A stretch of 64,000 bases of DNA from Ancylostoma caninum (lineage: Eukaryota > Nematoda > Chromadorea > Rhabditida > Ancylostomatidae): contig JBAJFG010000011.1 of assembly GCA_037903475.1 (NCBI GenBank), positions 947,079 to 1,011,078 of the forward strand, in the 5' to 3' direction. The notes under the pieces are model-generated. The model did not search any database. It was not told the DNA's origin and saw only the letters and a list, made by a program, of their open reading frames with translations. Every line of letters starts with the position of its first letter. The first letter of the stretch is position 1. Positions 1 to 13,278 of this stretch are shown here, piece after piece. The position numbers and the translations under genes were made by a program.

Positions 1-2358
1 CTGCGTCTTTATACGTCAATATTTAACCTGTTTTTTCTAGTGTGTATTCAGTATTAAAAACTTTTTACATTATTTTAACGCTTATATAATGCTGGTCCGT
101 TTCGTGACCTCCCTTTGTTTCAACTCTCACTCTTCACTAATTTTAGGCCGAACGTCTATATTTCTCTCAAAGAAAATCCGTATCATTTCGCTTAATGAGT
201 GGAAAGTTGGACAGTAGTCGGCCCATGAAAACGAAGCAACGGCATGGGAACCAGGTACCATTTCAATTTCCATTATTTGACTCTGGTTCAAAAATTCCCA
301 TCTGGAGGCATGAGCCTTGAAAAGGAATCAGGTAGAGGTCGGATACATGAACTTGACCACGGGTCGAGAGCATTTGATACAGAAAATTCCAACGGCAGCC
401 GTGTAGCTAAAGGTCAGTAGTCACGGCCGACCTGTTTCACGACGCTGTTTCGTTACGATTATAACCAGTTTTCACATGCTCAACGTGAGTACTCACAGGT
501 CCTGTAGGTGCCTATGCGTCCTAATCAGTTTGGCCAAGTGTATTGTGCGTCAGGGAGCGTGAAAATCAAACTGACAACAAACAAAACAGTGCACGTACAA
601 AGTTGCGGAGTGGTTCATTAGAGGGATGCTCCGCTGGAAAGAAAAATGATAGCGGCTCTGGCAATCAAGCGTCTTTCTCCAAAGATAAACAACAAAAATG
701 AACTAGCGGATGCATTGCATCTCATAAGATGGGAAGATAGCGATGGTGATTGCGACAGTGTCACATCTGTCCTCCAACTCCCATTCTTCCAAGTAACTCT
801 AATTCTTGTGGGTAGTGCGCAGTTGTCCTGTCGCTTAGTTACTAGTGTCAGATGGTATTGTCGAATATCTTGATTGTTGACCTGGTCAGTATATTCGCAT
901 GATATGTATTTGTAGAAGTGATAATAGACTGAATGCAAATGTGAACGTTATAGGCCTGGCGCAGGTTTTATTGCATTGAAAGCTAGCCAATAAAGTGGAA
1001 GCATAGGAGTACTCTGATCTAAGCCAAAGAACGAACATTTGACATGAGGTTCCGGGATAGCACAATCCCATCATATGTAATTCCATGCAAAACTGCCGAA
1101 AAAACCCGGTTTCGAGTCCCAATATGTACTTGCTGTGCCGAGGGACATCGTCTAAATAATTCAGTCCCTAGAGCGCTCCTTCTCGGAAAATTCGTAATTC
1201 TCGTGAGAGTTTCTTATCAGAATAGAAACTGCACTCCATGCGTGACGAGCAGAGGAATAAATGAAAACCTTGTGTTTCGCATGGGCTCCGCCCACAGGCT
1301 CCTCAATGATTGGGGCTTGAAGACGGGTTTTTTTTTCACGGAATCACTAATACCGTTGTGATCAGCAGCTACTTAACATTCTTTTCACGCGAAAATCTCA
1401 AAGGCAATTCTGAGGTGGGACGGTGCCTCTAAGCAGCACCTAGAGTTGGCGATCAACTGATGAAAATATAAAATTCGTTTTTCATGCTTGGAATAAGCCA
1501 TCAGGACAATACTCGAGAATATGGGGCTGTGGAACCTGCCTCTAGGAGGGTACTGTAGAGCGCGATGTGATCTTCTTCTAGTCATTTTTGTTTCATTATC
1601 CTAGCTAAATTCATATCTCGTTATGATTGTAGACTCACTGACTGTGCATACTGGTATTGATAATACATTTTGGTGTTTTCTGGTTACAGTCATAACAGCT
1701 TTGTATTCTGCTTCCGTTCCTCGTCCTCTTGTACATTGATCTCGTAGTGCTTACGTTAAAACATACAATATGAGCGTTCCAATGTATGGAGGAGATTACC
1801 AATAACTGAGGTATTTATATAATATAATTAATATGATGAGGCATAGTATATACCTTCTTATTTCTGCTCTGTTCCTCTAGAAAATGTTTTTCAATAGAAC
1901 TGCGCTCATTCTTTGTGTTTAGAGCTCCAAATGCAATACTTTTGGGGATATTTTCGTTGCACTCGTAAATCATTTTACCAAATCGAAGGAAAATGTCATT
2001 TTACTCTAGATATTAGAGCGCATTTTGCTATGGTAAATTGACGCTCAGTTTCCCACCTCAGCGAAGAAGAAAATTGGGGGAAAAATATTCAGAGTGACCA
2101 CAAGTAGAAAGCATGCACTTCGGCAGTGAATTTTTCTCCGATTCGTACTACTAACAGGCATTCAGGTAATCATAGGAAAATTTCGACGCTAGCATTATTC
2201 TCGCGATTCAATAAAATGAAATTTTTGACAACTTTGATGGTTTGTTTCTGTCTCTAGCTCCAGCTAGTACAGAGAGTGCGCGAATAGATTTCATAGCAGA
2301 ATGTTGAGGAGAGGAGTGCTCAATTTAAATCACCACTTCACTTCCCCTCGCAGGTAAA
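1..2358. other. Stretch without a supported gene
   Basis: I find no exon chain, RNA gene or transposon end that I can defend here. Only short open frames occur (for example 646-873 plus and 1044-1361 plus). None shows a signal peptide, a domain or flanking splice sites in a matching phase. Confidence 0.5.
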
Positions 2359-2360
2359 TA

Positions 2361-2901
2361 CAGGGGGGGCCATAAGTTATTGTACAACGTTTGCTCATTT
2401 ATTTCTCCACCAGCAACACATGGATTATCCTGCTCTTTTCGCTGCCGAATAGAGCAGGGATCAAAGTATCTTACAGTTAAAACCCGGTTTCCCGGGAGAG
2501 TTTTGCTTTGGAGCAGTTGGACTTAGAACAGGTTTTTGAAAAAAGCGGGTTGATGTGGAAATTTTTTACGAAAAATCCACCAAATCTCTAAAGTGGGGTG
2601 TACTGCTTAGATGCATCTTAAAGAGCAAAGAATGCTCTTTCTAAAAATATCAAACTGTTTTTGTGGCTGTTTTGCTCGGAAATTGCGGGCAGAGTTAGTG
2701 CATTTTGCGGCACCGAAAGTCTGCAATGAATGTTTCCGATAAACTTTTTTCGTTATCTTGGAAGTATCCAGGAGGTTTTTGTGATCAAAAGATAGAGCAA
2801 ATCCAGCTCTATTAAACAGTGCCTAGTGCGGCAAAAAATATTTTACTACTGCGGAGAAATGGGCCAGCAAACGTTGTACAATAACTTATGGCCCCCCCCT
2901 G
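2361..2901. mobile_element. Tc1/mariner-type MITE, 541 bp
   Basis: Both ends carry the same inverted sequence of about 35 bp, reading CAGGGGGGGCCATAAGTT from the left and its complement at the right. A TA dinucleotide sits at 2359-2360 and again at 2902-2903, the duplication expected for Tc1/mariner insertion. The right run has eight Cs against seven Gs on the left. There is no transposase frame, so it is non-autonomous. Confidence 0.85.
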
Positions 2902-3356
2902 TACAAAACTGCTATACCTATTTTAGGAAAATTGAGATTTTATTTCTTAATCTAGTCTCAACTGACTTTGTGTCCGTGTGGTGAGCAACAGGAGGAAGGA
3001 AGCCCCCATAGAGTCCCAACACATCCTCGAACCTGGTTTTCACTCACTGCTCATCCTGGGACTGAGATATGCAGGTAATTCTGTGGCCCAAATTCATCGG
3101 TGTGGTAAATAAGTCGCCGCCACTGTATATGTTAGATATACACTTGCCTTAGGTGCATGCAAAAGCTCTGGCGCAACTGGTCCATTGTCCAGTTTATTTT
3201 TGCTCTTTGTGATTGTGTTATCCTGCTGCGTTTTCTTGTGTGATAATGATGATAGACTAGAACATCTGCCACCCATAACAAGTTTTGCTGTGCTTTGTAC
3301 CACAGCACTGCGGCGATATACAAAAAAAAACCCCTTCCATGGATAGTGGCTTTAAT

Positions 3357-3600
3357 CAGTGGCGGACGCAGAAAGCGGGAGGGATGGGGGGGGGCGGGAA
3401 AAAAGTGGGGTCTCCGCCGTTTGGGAGCCTAGACGGAAAATAAAATTAACAAAAATATTAATTATAATAATAAGTAATTAATAAAAAAATATATTTTAAA
3501 TAATGATAAAAATAAACAAATAAAAATAAAGTAATACAAGATTTTTATCTGTATCGTAAAGTAATTCCAAAAATTTGGGGGCCCCCTGCGTCCGTCACTG
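3357..3600. mobile_element. hAT-like MITE, 244 bp
   Basis: The ends are CAGTGGCGGACGCAG and an inverted match CTGCGTCCGTCACTG. The eight flanking bases are GCTTTAAT on the left (3349-3356) and GCTTTTAT on the right (3601-3608), an 8-bp duplication with one mismatch, as for hAT elements. The interior is very AT-rich and non-coding. Confidence 0.75.
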
Positions 3601-3854
3601 GCTTTTATATATGGAAACGAGACTTAACGATCGCCCAGGAGAGCGACCCTCATCATCAATGCTGCGTTCATGAAGGGTATCTTCCCCAGATTGCCACAAG
3701 CTCGCGATTACTTATGGATTGCAAGTGGTGGTGAGGTCTCGAGAAATGCTCCACCCGGGGCAATTTGGCCTTTAAAAGCCTCTTGGAAGAGCAAAATCAG
3801 ACCCAATACAGAGTGAAAAGAGAATTTCGTGGAATTTAGCCTTTACTTGCTTAA

Positions 3855-4319
3855 AGGCAGCAGGAGCTGAAATCCTCGACTCCGAGCTGAGCTGTGGGTG
3901 ATGAAGTACAGACTCAGCACATCATAAATGCGAAACGAACACAGACAATGATGGCTTACCTGCAGAGAAAATGGAACATTCGTCGCGAACACGCCTGGCC
4001 GTGTTCGCGCGCGGACGAGTTTTCTCCCGGCGCAAAAGCCATTGCGGTGCGTGGTTTGGCGCAAAGGGAAAACGAAATGCATTCAATTCACAGAGTTTCA
4101 TGGCGGGACTCGGCCAAAACCACGCGCCGCAATGGCTTCCGCGCCGGGAAAAAACACGTCCGCGCACGAACACGGCCAGGCGTGTTCGCGACGAACGTTC
4201 CATTTTCTCTGCAGGTAAGCCATAATTGTCTGTGTTCGTTTCACATTTATGATATGCTGAGTCTGTACTTCACCACCCGCAGCTCAGCTTAGAGTCGAGA
4301 ATTTCAGCTCCTGCTGCCT
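3855..4319. mobile_element. TTAA-flanked fold-back MITE (piggyBac-like)
   Basis: The whole 465 bp is a long imperfect palindrome. The left end begins AGGCAGCAGGAGCTGAAAT, the right end is its complement, and a TTAA sits directly outside each end (3851-3854 and 4320-4323). TTAA duplication is the piggyBac signature. The terminal AGGCAG is shared with elements at 16474, 34900, 39232 and near 47906. Open frames inside it in several frames are by-products of the palindrome. Confidence 0.75.
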
Positions 4320-4323
4320 TTAA

Positions 4324-5700
4324 CAGTGTCCCACCAAATGATGAAAAATGATGATAAAAAGATGAAGGGCGACTGGATCTCGCACACACTGAACAGCGGA
4401 CACCACGTTGATACCTTCAATCCGGCTTTCGGCAAATGGAACTTCCTCCGTAATAATCTCTTTCACATTGGTTTTCTCTCATAAAAGGGACCCACACATG
4501 ACAGAAAACCTAAGTTGATAGACCACATACGTATTGGAACCCTCCCAGCTTACGAGGTAAGGATACTTCAGAGCAAGTTGTATCCTTTCTTATGCATTCT
4601 GCTACGATGATTTCAAATTCGTCTTGAAGATTTACGAATCTGCTCTCTGCGATTAGTTATTCCCATTTTTTAGTGTTCATGTACCAATTCTAACTCATAT
4701 TGGTGCTGTATGGGTTCGTGTAGTAGGTCTTCTCGTTGCGGCAAATACTAACGTTTTTGCCACTTTATATTACTCTTTGATAATATTCAAGCAAGCAAAA
4801 AAATGAGCTTACTTTGCACTATAAACCTGTCCAGCATACTAAACTCAACACTAGTGCATCAACATCAAAAATAGACAACTCATCACAGAAGCGAAATCCG
4901 GAAGATTCGTAAGCAAATTTGTGACCAGTATCGCAAGCAGGTAAGGCAAAATGGAATTGGCCATCAATAACAATAGTGAACACATCCCATAAATATGCCA
5001 TAAATAACAATAGTGAATACAAGTGCTCCGACTCGTCTCCTGCGAGTCTCGCACTTGCCCGTTTTGCTGGACCTTAGTACTGACGTACCTTTAGTTTGCG
5101 GAGAAGTGGTTGAAGCAGACAGTTGCAGGACACTTATTCCCTAAATGTAAGTATTTGCTGCGTAGCAGTATCACATGGTGTGCCCCTACTTAGTTCCCTC
5201 ACTTCCAGATAGAAATACATCGAAGTTCAGATGACAAGGTCCGCAGTGTACGCTTTTGCAGCGCTGACTCTTGACGCCCATTACAGACTTGTTTCGTGCG
5301 ATCAGAGTCGCGGCGGTGTACTAGGTAGGTGTAATCTTGATAACTGGAGAACTTCGGATGGCGTCTGCATTTGACCATTTCAAAATGCTTCACTGACTAT
5401 TGAGGGATACCTGAGACTTGAAGGGTTAAGCACAAATTCAGTCCCGTGTTGGAGGGGAAAGAGCGAGCAAATTGGGCAACAATCATGGGTCAGTAATCTT
5501 GTTACAAGAATGAAGTAATGGAGAAGATTCGCAGAAAATCAGTCATCTATGCAAAGCGCTGAAGTTGCAGGAAATCAACAGACACTAAAACAGACGTGTT
5601 TTACTACATATTGATGTATCCTTTCCTTTTTAGTTGTGGTCGGTTTCTCAGTATCCTCTTATTTGAAATTTTGCTTTCTTTGGCCCACTGCAAATGCTTG
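4324..5700. other. Stretch without a supported gene
   Basis: Mixed-composition DNA with only short frames on the minus strand (4819-5054, 5199-5393). I see no domain, signal peptide or consistent splice phase. Confidence 0.45.
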
Positions 5701-8700
5701 TTTTGAAGTCAGTCCTCCGCGTAATAGAGCAACTCAGCAAAGAATGTTCCATTATACTAGAATCTTACCTCTTTATAGATATCACAAATTAATTATATGA
5801 AGTCAATAGTACACAGCATTAGTGATAACCTAAGTGTTTGGTTTGTGTTGCCTGAAAAAAAATTTCATGGGGGATTTTTGAAGATACAAACTAAAATACA
5901 ACCAATATTACTAATTTACGATTACTATACTAATAACTTTATACCCTCACCACAAACGGTTAGCATCGGTGACGCGGAGTGTCTTTTCCTGCAAAACCAT
6001 CAGCTTAGTACCGTTAGTATTGTTAAAATCAGCCAATTTGTTTTTTCCTATTTCAGTGTACATATCATGACCAAAATGTGTAAGTCGATTTATCCTAATA
6101 CCAACATCTAAACTGGCATCCATACTCTTTCATTTATAACCAACCCTCCACTATAGTACTCAGAATACTCACAGTCAATGCCGTCAAAGTGGATCATATC
6201 CTAGCTGACCTCACCCAACTCAGTGGAGTATAATCATGTCTAGCCTGTCGATCGTACCTTTGAAAATTATGATTAAATTTATTTCCATGTCACATATATC
6301 ATTAAAACATTACCTACCCTATATTATTATTCTTCGATCATCAGCTTAAAATCTTTTTTGTAGGAGATCGGTATATTGAGTATCTTAACCCATTCACACA
6401 GCACTTTGCTGTGAACAGACTCCGTGTATCTCGCCACACGATCCATTTTTATTTTTTTCTCCATTCTAAAACATCAACATATTATCTTAGACACCTATGT
6501 AACTTGGCTCTGTTCGTATACGATAGCACACATAACATTACTAGATCAGTAATTCCTAAAAGAGGCTGCTCAGATCCCAGATACTATAAATAACAAAAAA
6601 TAAATTTGGTTTCCTCCACCATACTATAATGGCGATCTTGGTACCAAGCTCCACAATCTATTAATCATGCATGAAAAAGTCACTATAACAACCAATTAGG
6701 TCTTAAGATTGTTGATTGGTATGTCCTTACTATATATACCTCAAAAAATAACACTAGTGTATAGATAACCACACTCCAGCTGTTCTTTTCTCCGTAGCGT
6801 CTCCTCAATTATCGTCTCCGGTGAAAGCCACAACAGTCAGTGAGACATAAGGGGAAAGAGTAACTAGCCGAGCTTGCGATTGTAACCAAGTTAATTAAAC
6901 ACAGTCGGAATGGCCCACTTCTACAACATAACCGCAAGTATATGCACCATTACTCACCTATCGCCGTTGGATGAAAAAATGGAAACAATAGATTAATCTG
7001 CAAAAAAAAACAAGACATACTTCCGCGGTTATGCCTGAGGAGAATGTGATAATCGGGACTGAACAGACAAAAATGCGTTCAGATAACGAGACCACAACTT
7101 CTCTCATACTATAGACAACAAAGCGAATGAATAGAACTATGAAAGATAAAGAATATAATTTTCTTGATCACTAAATAACTCAAACATCGACGACAGCTGG
7201 CCAATTTAATCCTTTATGCAGATCAATAAAGTGAACATACTTGGCTTAAGAATTAGCATCGGCAGGATGAAAAAGAAGACAATAGATTGGTATGCTACTA
7301 CTATATACGATCTCAAAAATAACGCTAGTATATAGATAACTTGTAAATATACACGGTTATATCGATTTTTTAGAATGAACCGGAAATACATTGCACGGAT
7401 AATCGTGCTGCACATACATCATCTCAAGTTATTTGGTTACTTACCATGTAAAACTCTCTCTCCGTCTCATCATCTTCAGACTAACAAAAATAATTGAATG
7501 AATAAACAAATGCAACAATTCGATAGTTGCATCGATTTAACAACAACAGAGCATTAATCTCGTATCCCATAAGTACACTCTACAAAACTTTAACATCCAT
7601 TGTACAAGATGATTGAAAACAAGATATTGCTAATTAAGCACATTTCTACCCTATAGATCCAAAGAAAAAAATTTCCTGCCGTCGAATCACTAAGAGATTT
7701 GCGTATCGTCAGGTATTTTTTCAAGTTGTTGAACAGAATTTGTCCTTTTGTACCTTGGCCTCATCTAACTAGAATATTCCAATAAATGCATTCGGCAAAA
7801 ATGAAACGTCCACTGCTTCACTGAGACTATCACTCACTAACCAAGTAACTATATTCTATCCTTTCAACAATTTCCAAATACACTGGATGCAATATACACC
7901 ATACGTCAACATAAAGAACGATCGGTGGTTAAAAAGGGACGTTAGAAAAAATAAAAACACGCAATTAAAAACAACGCCTCCGGAACAGCTTTCTTGACGT
8001 TACATAGGATTTTTGCGCATTCATTACATCTAATTCATTCTTCATTCAATTCTTAGGCGACTTTCTATTGTAATATACACGGCATAAAACAGGTAGTATG
8101 AGTATACTCAACTTAAATCACGAAGTATGATAAACAACGTATACAATGAAGTAGGATTACTACGAAATACCACGCCATATACGGAAATACTATTTTTAAG
8201 GCCAATAATACTTCGATGCAATCTCTACTACGGCATACGAGACTTCTACGCATTCATTAAAACCAAAATCATCCTCGATTCCTTTCTTATGCTACTCTAT
8301 ATTGCCGAAGCACAACCAAAATCAGATAAAAAACCAAAGACGATTTAAAAAGACGAATTATGAGAAATGACGCTTAAGAGAAAAATGTGACAATGAAATA
8401 CGTCGCCATATGTGGTGCTGCGCCTTTTCTAGGTCAGTAATATATAGGACTTCACGCAATCAATATGGTGTTAAAATTTGTCCTTGTAACACGTTTACAT
8501 CGCATTTCTCATTGGAGCATTTTATCGTATCGCACTCACCTCCTTCTTCAATCAAAACAGAATTACTTCCAAACACGTTCCTTCCACTAACTTCGCTCAA
8601 TACCAGTAGACTATTTTGTAATAGTAGTATACTGATCTGTCTCTTTCATATACCTCGGTCTATCTTAGCTTGAGCTCGACCTTTTTATTTATATACGTAC

Positions 8701-9010
8701 AGTTCATAGGCTTTATAAATAAATATATATATATATTAATTTGATAAAGAAATGGATAGATAAATAAAAATTACTGCAATTATCTATACGGTTCAATAAG
8801 TACGTGATATATTTCCATATTTATATACCCGTACTTGCTGATCTAAAAAACCTTTACAATTATTTCTATGTTTGTTCATACGACTTTCAACATATGTATA
8901 TTATCACACATAAAGGGTTAGGTTGTATCACCATACTTAGGTGGGTTTCCCTTCCTTTTTCTCTTTTGTTGTGCACCTACTCACTTTTTACTTACTTTTG
9001 CACCTTTCGC
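5700..9010. other. AT-rich block with diverged internal direct repeats
   Basis: Base composition drops to visibly lower GC than both flanks over about 3.3 kb. Two roughly 60-bp segments near 6712-6770 and 7283-7345 are clear diverged direct copies (both contain GATTGGTATG and end in a TATAGATAAC-like string). The segments just before them (about 6965 and 7255) also match weakly. No exon is convincing in this block. It may be decayed repeat DNA. Confidence 0.5.
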
Positions 9011-9640
9011 ACATAATAGTACCGATGGGGTTCTACAAATAGTCACTGGCAGGGGAGGGTAAGTGCTGCGCCTTCGGTAGTATTATGTCATCTGGGAGCG
9101 CCGCCCCCTGGAAGAAAACCTTCCAAAACCGTTAGGTAACCTTCCCTCTGGAATAGGTTGGGGCCATTCCATTCCTTAGAACTAGGCCTAAAAACAATCG
9201 CGAAAGCTCCAAAAATTCAACCAACCTTTTTTCTCAGGGTCAATTGTCCTATAAAAGTAAGCTAAACGACATATTCAACCTACTTAACTTCGGCAATGAA
9301 AAAACGGGTAATTCTTGTACAAACACTAATTGCACTATATGTACATACCTAGACTATAAGAATCGCATAATATCACATACAACAAAATTTTAAATTTACT
9401 TACAGAACAAGTACAAGTACATCCAATTGTACTTCCAGCAATTTGGTATACTAGCGCCCCTTCGGGACACTAGAAAGTGTTGTGAGGCAGTCAATTGTTG
9501 CATGTGCAAAAGCTTCTACTTGCCAAATAACTAGTAATTGACAAAGAACAAAAACTAATGGGCTCAAGTATGAACTCCTTCCTATGAAATGGGTATTCGC
9601 ATGCAAAGTAGGTTCTCCATCGTAGGGCGTTTTCGAGCGT
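9011..9640. other. Stretch without a supported gene
   Basis: GC content returns to the surrounding level. I see no coding exon, RNA gene or transposon end. Confidence 0.45.
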
Positions 9641-9649
9641 TTTCCCCAC

Positions 9650-10830
9650 AATGGGCCAACGCAGACCCGCTTTCCATCAATGGACTTGTATCCTGCCGTT
9701 CACCACACTATTGGGCCACGGCGGGCTTTTCTTCCATCCGTGGACCCGCATTCTCTCGCCTTCCTCTCTGTTGGGCCACAGCTAATTCGTCCACCGTTGG
9801 CTGAACCAAATCCTGGTATGCTCCACTTTATTGAGTCACAGCCGACCCATCCTATATTGGGGGACCCGCATCCTGGCGTTCTTCACACCATTAGGATACG
9901 AAGGGCCCTTCTTCCATCTGAGGGACCGCATCCAGGCAATTTTCTCACCGCTGGGCCAAAGTGGACCTCTTCTCCGAAGGCGGACTGCATCCAGGTGTTC
10001 TCGACGCTATTGGGTCAAGACGGGCCCTTCTTCCATCTGAGGGCCCAAATTCTGGCGATTTTCTCACTGCTGGGCCAAAGCAAACCCATTCACCATCGGT
10101 TGAACCGTATCCCGGTATTCTCCAATTTACTGAATCACAGCGGACCCATCTTATATTGGCGGACTCGTATCCTGGCGCCTTCTTCACTGCTGGGCCACGG
10201 CGGGGCCTTGCTCCATCGGTGAACCCGTATCCTTGCGTTCCACACACCACTGGGCAACGGTGGATCCCTATCCTGGTGTTCTCCATGTTATTGAGCAAGA
10301 GCGCACCCATTCTATACTGACGGATACGTCACCATTAGGACACGGAGGGTCCCTCTCCCATTAGTGGTCCAGTATTCTGGCTTCCTTCTCACAGTTACGC
10401 TGAGCCAGACCCCTCTTCAATGGGCGGACCCGCATCCCATCATTTTCCACACTATCGGACCAAAGGGAACCTGTATCCTGGCGTTCCTTACACCATTGGG
10501 CCACGGCAGATTCTTTTCTTCATTGGTGGACCAGCATTCTGGTTTTCCACACGCATGTACCACGCCTGACCCTTACTCCATCGGTGGACCCATATACTGG
10601 CGTTCTTCACGTTATTGAGTCAGAGCGAACCTATAATGGCTGACCTGTACGCTGGTGTGCTCCACATTATCAAGCCACAATGGGCTCATCAGCCGTCGGT
10701 CAACTCTTATTCTGGTGTTTTTCCTCACAATTTGGCTGAATCGGACCCGCTCTCCATCGGCGGAGCCGTATCTAGTGTTTTCACTAATAATGCTCCATGG
10801 CACACCTGTTTTCTATCAGAGCACCCGTCT
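9650..10830. repeat. Degenerate 60-bp minisatellite, about 19 units
   Basis: The unit begins GGGCCACGGCGGGC or a variant and is 60 bp long in most copies, with occasional 59-bp copies. Near-identical phrases recur about 119 bp apart (9908 and 10027) and about 300 bp apart (9790 and 10091), so there is a higher-order period of roughly five units. Because 60 is a multiple of three, one plus frame stays open for long runs (9680-10222, then 9961-10320 after a shift) and reads as diverged 20-residue repeats rich in Pro. I regard the open frames as a product of the period, not as a gene. Confidence 0.8.
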
Positions 10831-10839
10831 CCTTTGTAA

Positions 10840-12300
10840 AAATCTCGAGAGTAATGGCAAAGGCTTGGGGCTATTCAGAAAATTGGATTAACTATTTGTT
10901 GATTGTGATCAACTACAGGTTGATTAGAGAAGTTGTATTCTCCGCTGAGAAGATCGGCAGCTGAAAAGGACCATGAAAGTAAAGTATCAAAGTAAGTAAT
11001 GGTTGATAGGCGTTCACTCTGTGTGTTAACGCGCAAGCTTTCTCGAAAATAACGGACAATGGGTGCATCCCACAGATTGACCGACTGCGTGAGTGTGATT
11101 CTTTATCATTTGAGAATATCATTTTTGCTCGAAATCAGGAGACTCGTCAACTTCAAATGTTTCAGAATGTGCCAAAACATTGGTTATTTTGGTGATAAAC
11201 ACAGAAGACTTGTTCTTGCTTTGTATTCGAGAAACAAGGTGCAAATCCTGAATCTAATACATTCATTTTTCATGCTTTTTAGACCTAAAACATGACCGGT
11301 CGTACGGTAAAAAAAAGTCGCACACGACTTTATGAAGCCATTGAACGAGCTGCTACAACCCATAATCGAAGGGGATGCATGCGACGCAAGCTTCACCTTT
11401 CAGGCAGGTTAATTCAAGAGTTCTATCTCTCAACTTTTGCACACTTTTGTGATTGGTCTGAGAGCTTGTCGCGGAGTGAAATGGTGCAGGAACTTATTCA
11501 GTCTTTTGGAGCAACCGCAAACCTTAAAGAAGCATGTTAACATGTGTTCTTTGTTAACTTGTCTAGGAAAAGACATCAATGTTAATGTTGGATCAGTAGT
11601 AAATGTACAGAAACATCAGAGCACTATAATAATGTCAGATCTTGGGCCGTCAATTTCATCACAACACACGCATCATACTAGAAGGCCCTTGTTCCAAACA
11701 GAAACGTGCCCGTTTTTGCGCGTTGCTGCGCTGTGCCACGTTAAAGAGAGTTCCTTCCAACAATTCCCCATCCAGTTCATTTCTAGTCCTGTTCACCGTG
11801 TGCACGTTGCTGTAGGCTCCTCTCTCTATACCAAATCACATCCTGCAACATCATTTCGCATTCGCAGCATTCTTCCAAATAAGACAAGCCTTCTTCGGTG
11901 TCATCGTCAGATCTGATTCGCGTGCATCTGAACTACTGCGTGAGTTTCTGATCGATTTAATCGATTCCTTGTCAGTGTCCAGTCCAGGTCCAAATTTGAA
12001 TGCCGCGACAATCACACGGCGTTGGTCACAGAACTGATAACCATCTTCACAGGTGTTATCAACTCGCTTAACTAGGCGGATTCTTTGTGACTATTGCTAT
12101 GGCATGAAAGAAAAATGTCTATCACGATTATCTAGAACACGAATAAAGATCTGAGACCAGCAAGGACTTAACCCAAGGCTCAGAACGTGCTCAGGCAATT
12201 CTAGCGAGCCTTCCGCGGGCGCATTCAGGCCACGCGGCCTTCCGGCGTGCCATATTAGTGGGCGGAGCTTGTTAGCGGACCGCCCCCGCTTACGTCTTTT
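10840..12300. other. Stretch with short unrecognised frames only
   Basis: The longest frames are 11292-11540 plus (82 residues, basic N-terminus) and 11437-11916 plus (159 residues). The first has a Lys/Arg-rich start, but I cannot assign either to a family and neither is bounded by convincing splice sites. Confidence 0.4.
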
Positions 12301-12316
12301 GGGGGTGGGGGATAGG

Positions 12317-13223
12317 CAGGGCGCAGCACCAGGTGGTCATTGACCACCAGGACTTAGTAGCGTCCTGCAGATTCAGGGGGCTTAGCACCAATGTCGGGGC
12401 GTAGCCAACCGCTAACCGTCTACTGATGTTAGAGACAAGCAGATTTCAGAGAGGCACTTCTGGAGAATCATCAAACTCGTGGCTGAAGACCACCGTTACT
12501 CAAACATTTACTCCACCCGTACCCTGCACTCTGGTGCGCTCCAGTGATAACCAGGTGTTGCTCAACCTGTAGGAGACGTATCATGTTGGAATTTTGAATG
12601 TAGATGCGCACTATACCAACGAGTATCCCCTCAAAGTGGCACCGTTCGTTTTTGAGAAACCGTCTTCGTTTTTGAAAAAAACCGTCATTAATGGTCAAAA
12701 AGTGGTTTTTGACCATTTTTTGACCATTAATGACGGTTTTTTTCAAAAACGAAGACGGTTTCTCAAAAACGAAAGATGCCACTTTGGGGGAGAGTTGGTA
12801 CCACCTAGGCGCATTCCTTGGAGTTGACAGCGTATCGGAACACTTCCTCAAACGAGAGAAATTTCCTGGGAAAGTTTCGGAATTGAGAGAAAAAACCACG
12901 CTCCAATGACAATTTCTTGTATCTGACAGGTCCTATAACAAGTTTCAACGAGTTCTAGCGGCATCAAACAGTTCCGTTCTGAGATCGGTTTTTCGAGGAT
13001 TTTAGCTTGAATTTGAGATGATTTAGGCTGTCTTCGCTCAATGGAACGCATTTCTTGCTGAAACATCATTAGCCGTCTCACTAACTCTTATTCAAGTCAC
13101 GTTTTTAGTGCTATCCGATTTTCCTGAAAGAACCCCAGTGTGTAGGTACTTAGTAGCCCATTTCGGAATCCAACTGGACTTAGTACTCCCCAACCGACAC
13201 TGACCACCTAGTGCTGCGCCCTG
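12317..13223. mobile_element. hAT-like MITE copy 1, 907 bp
   Basis: The terminal inverted repeats read CAGGGCGCAGCACCAGGTGG from the left, with a near-complement at the right. A perfect 8-bp target duplication, GGGATAGG, lies at 12309-12316 and 13224-13231. The centre (about 12642-12785) is an almost perfect hairpin with arms of about 65 bp built on AACGAAGACGGTTTCTC. No transposase is encoded. A second copy of identical length in opposite orientation lies at 20877-21783. Confidence 0.92.
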
Positions 13224-13278
13224 GGGATAGGGAAGAGGACGCAAGGCTCTGATGACACTTCATATACCATTATTACTA

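Noticed and set aside
3843..4292. Several frames on both strands with near-identical peptides (for example HAWPCSRADEF)
   Set aside because: The sequence is one large palindrome, so each frame is mirrored; no gene is needed to explain it.
9680..10320. Long plus and minus frames with Pro-rich 20-residue repeats
   Set aside because: They follow the 60-bp repeat period, shift frame at 59-bp units and occur on both strands.
12471..12899. 142-codon minus frame and its mirror on plus, also seen near 21.3 kb
   Set aside because: They come from the hairpin inside the 907-bp hAT-like MITE.
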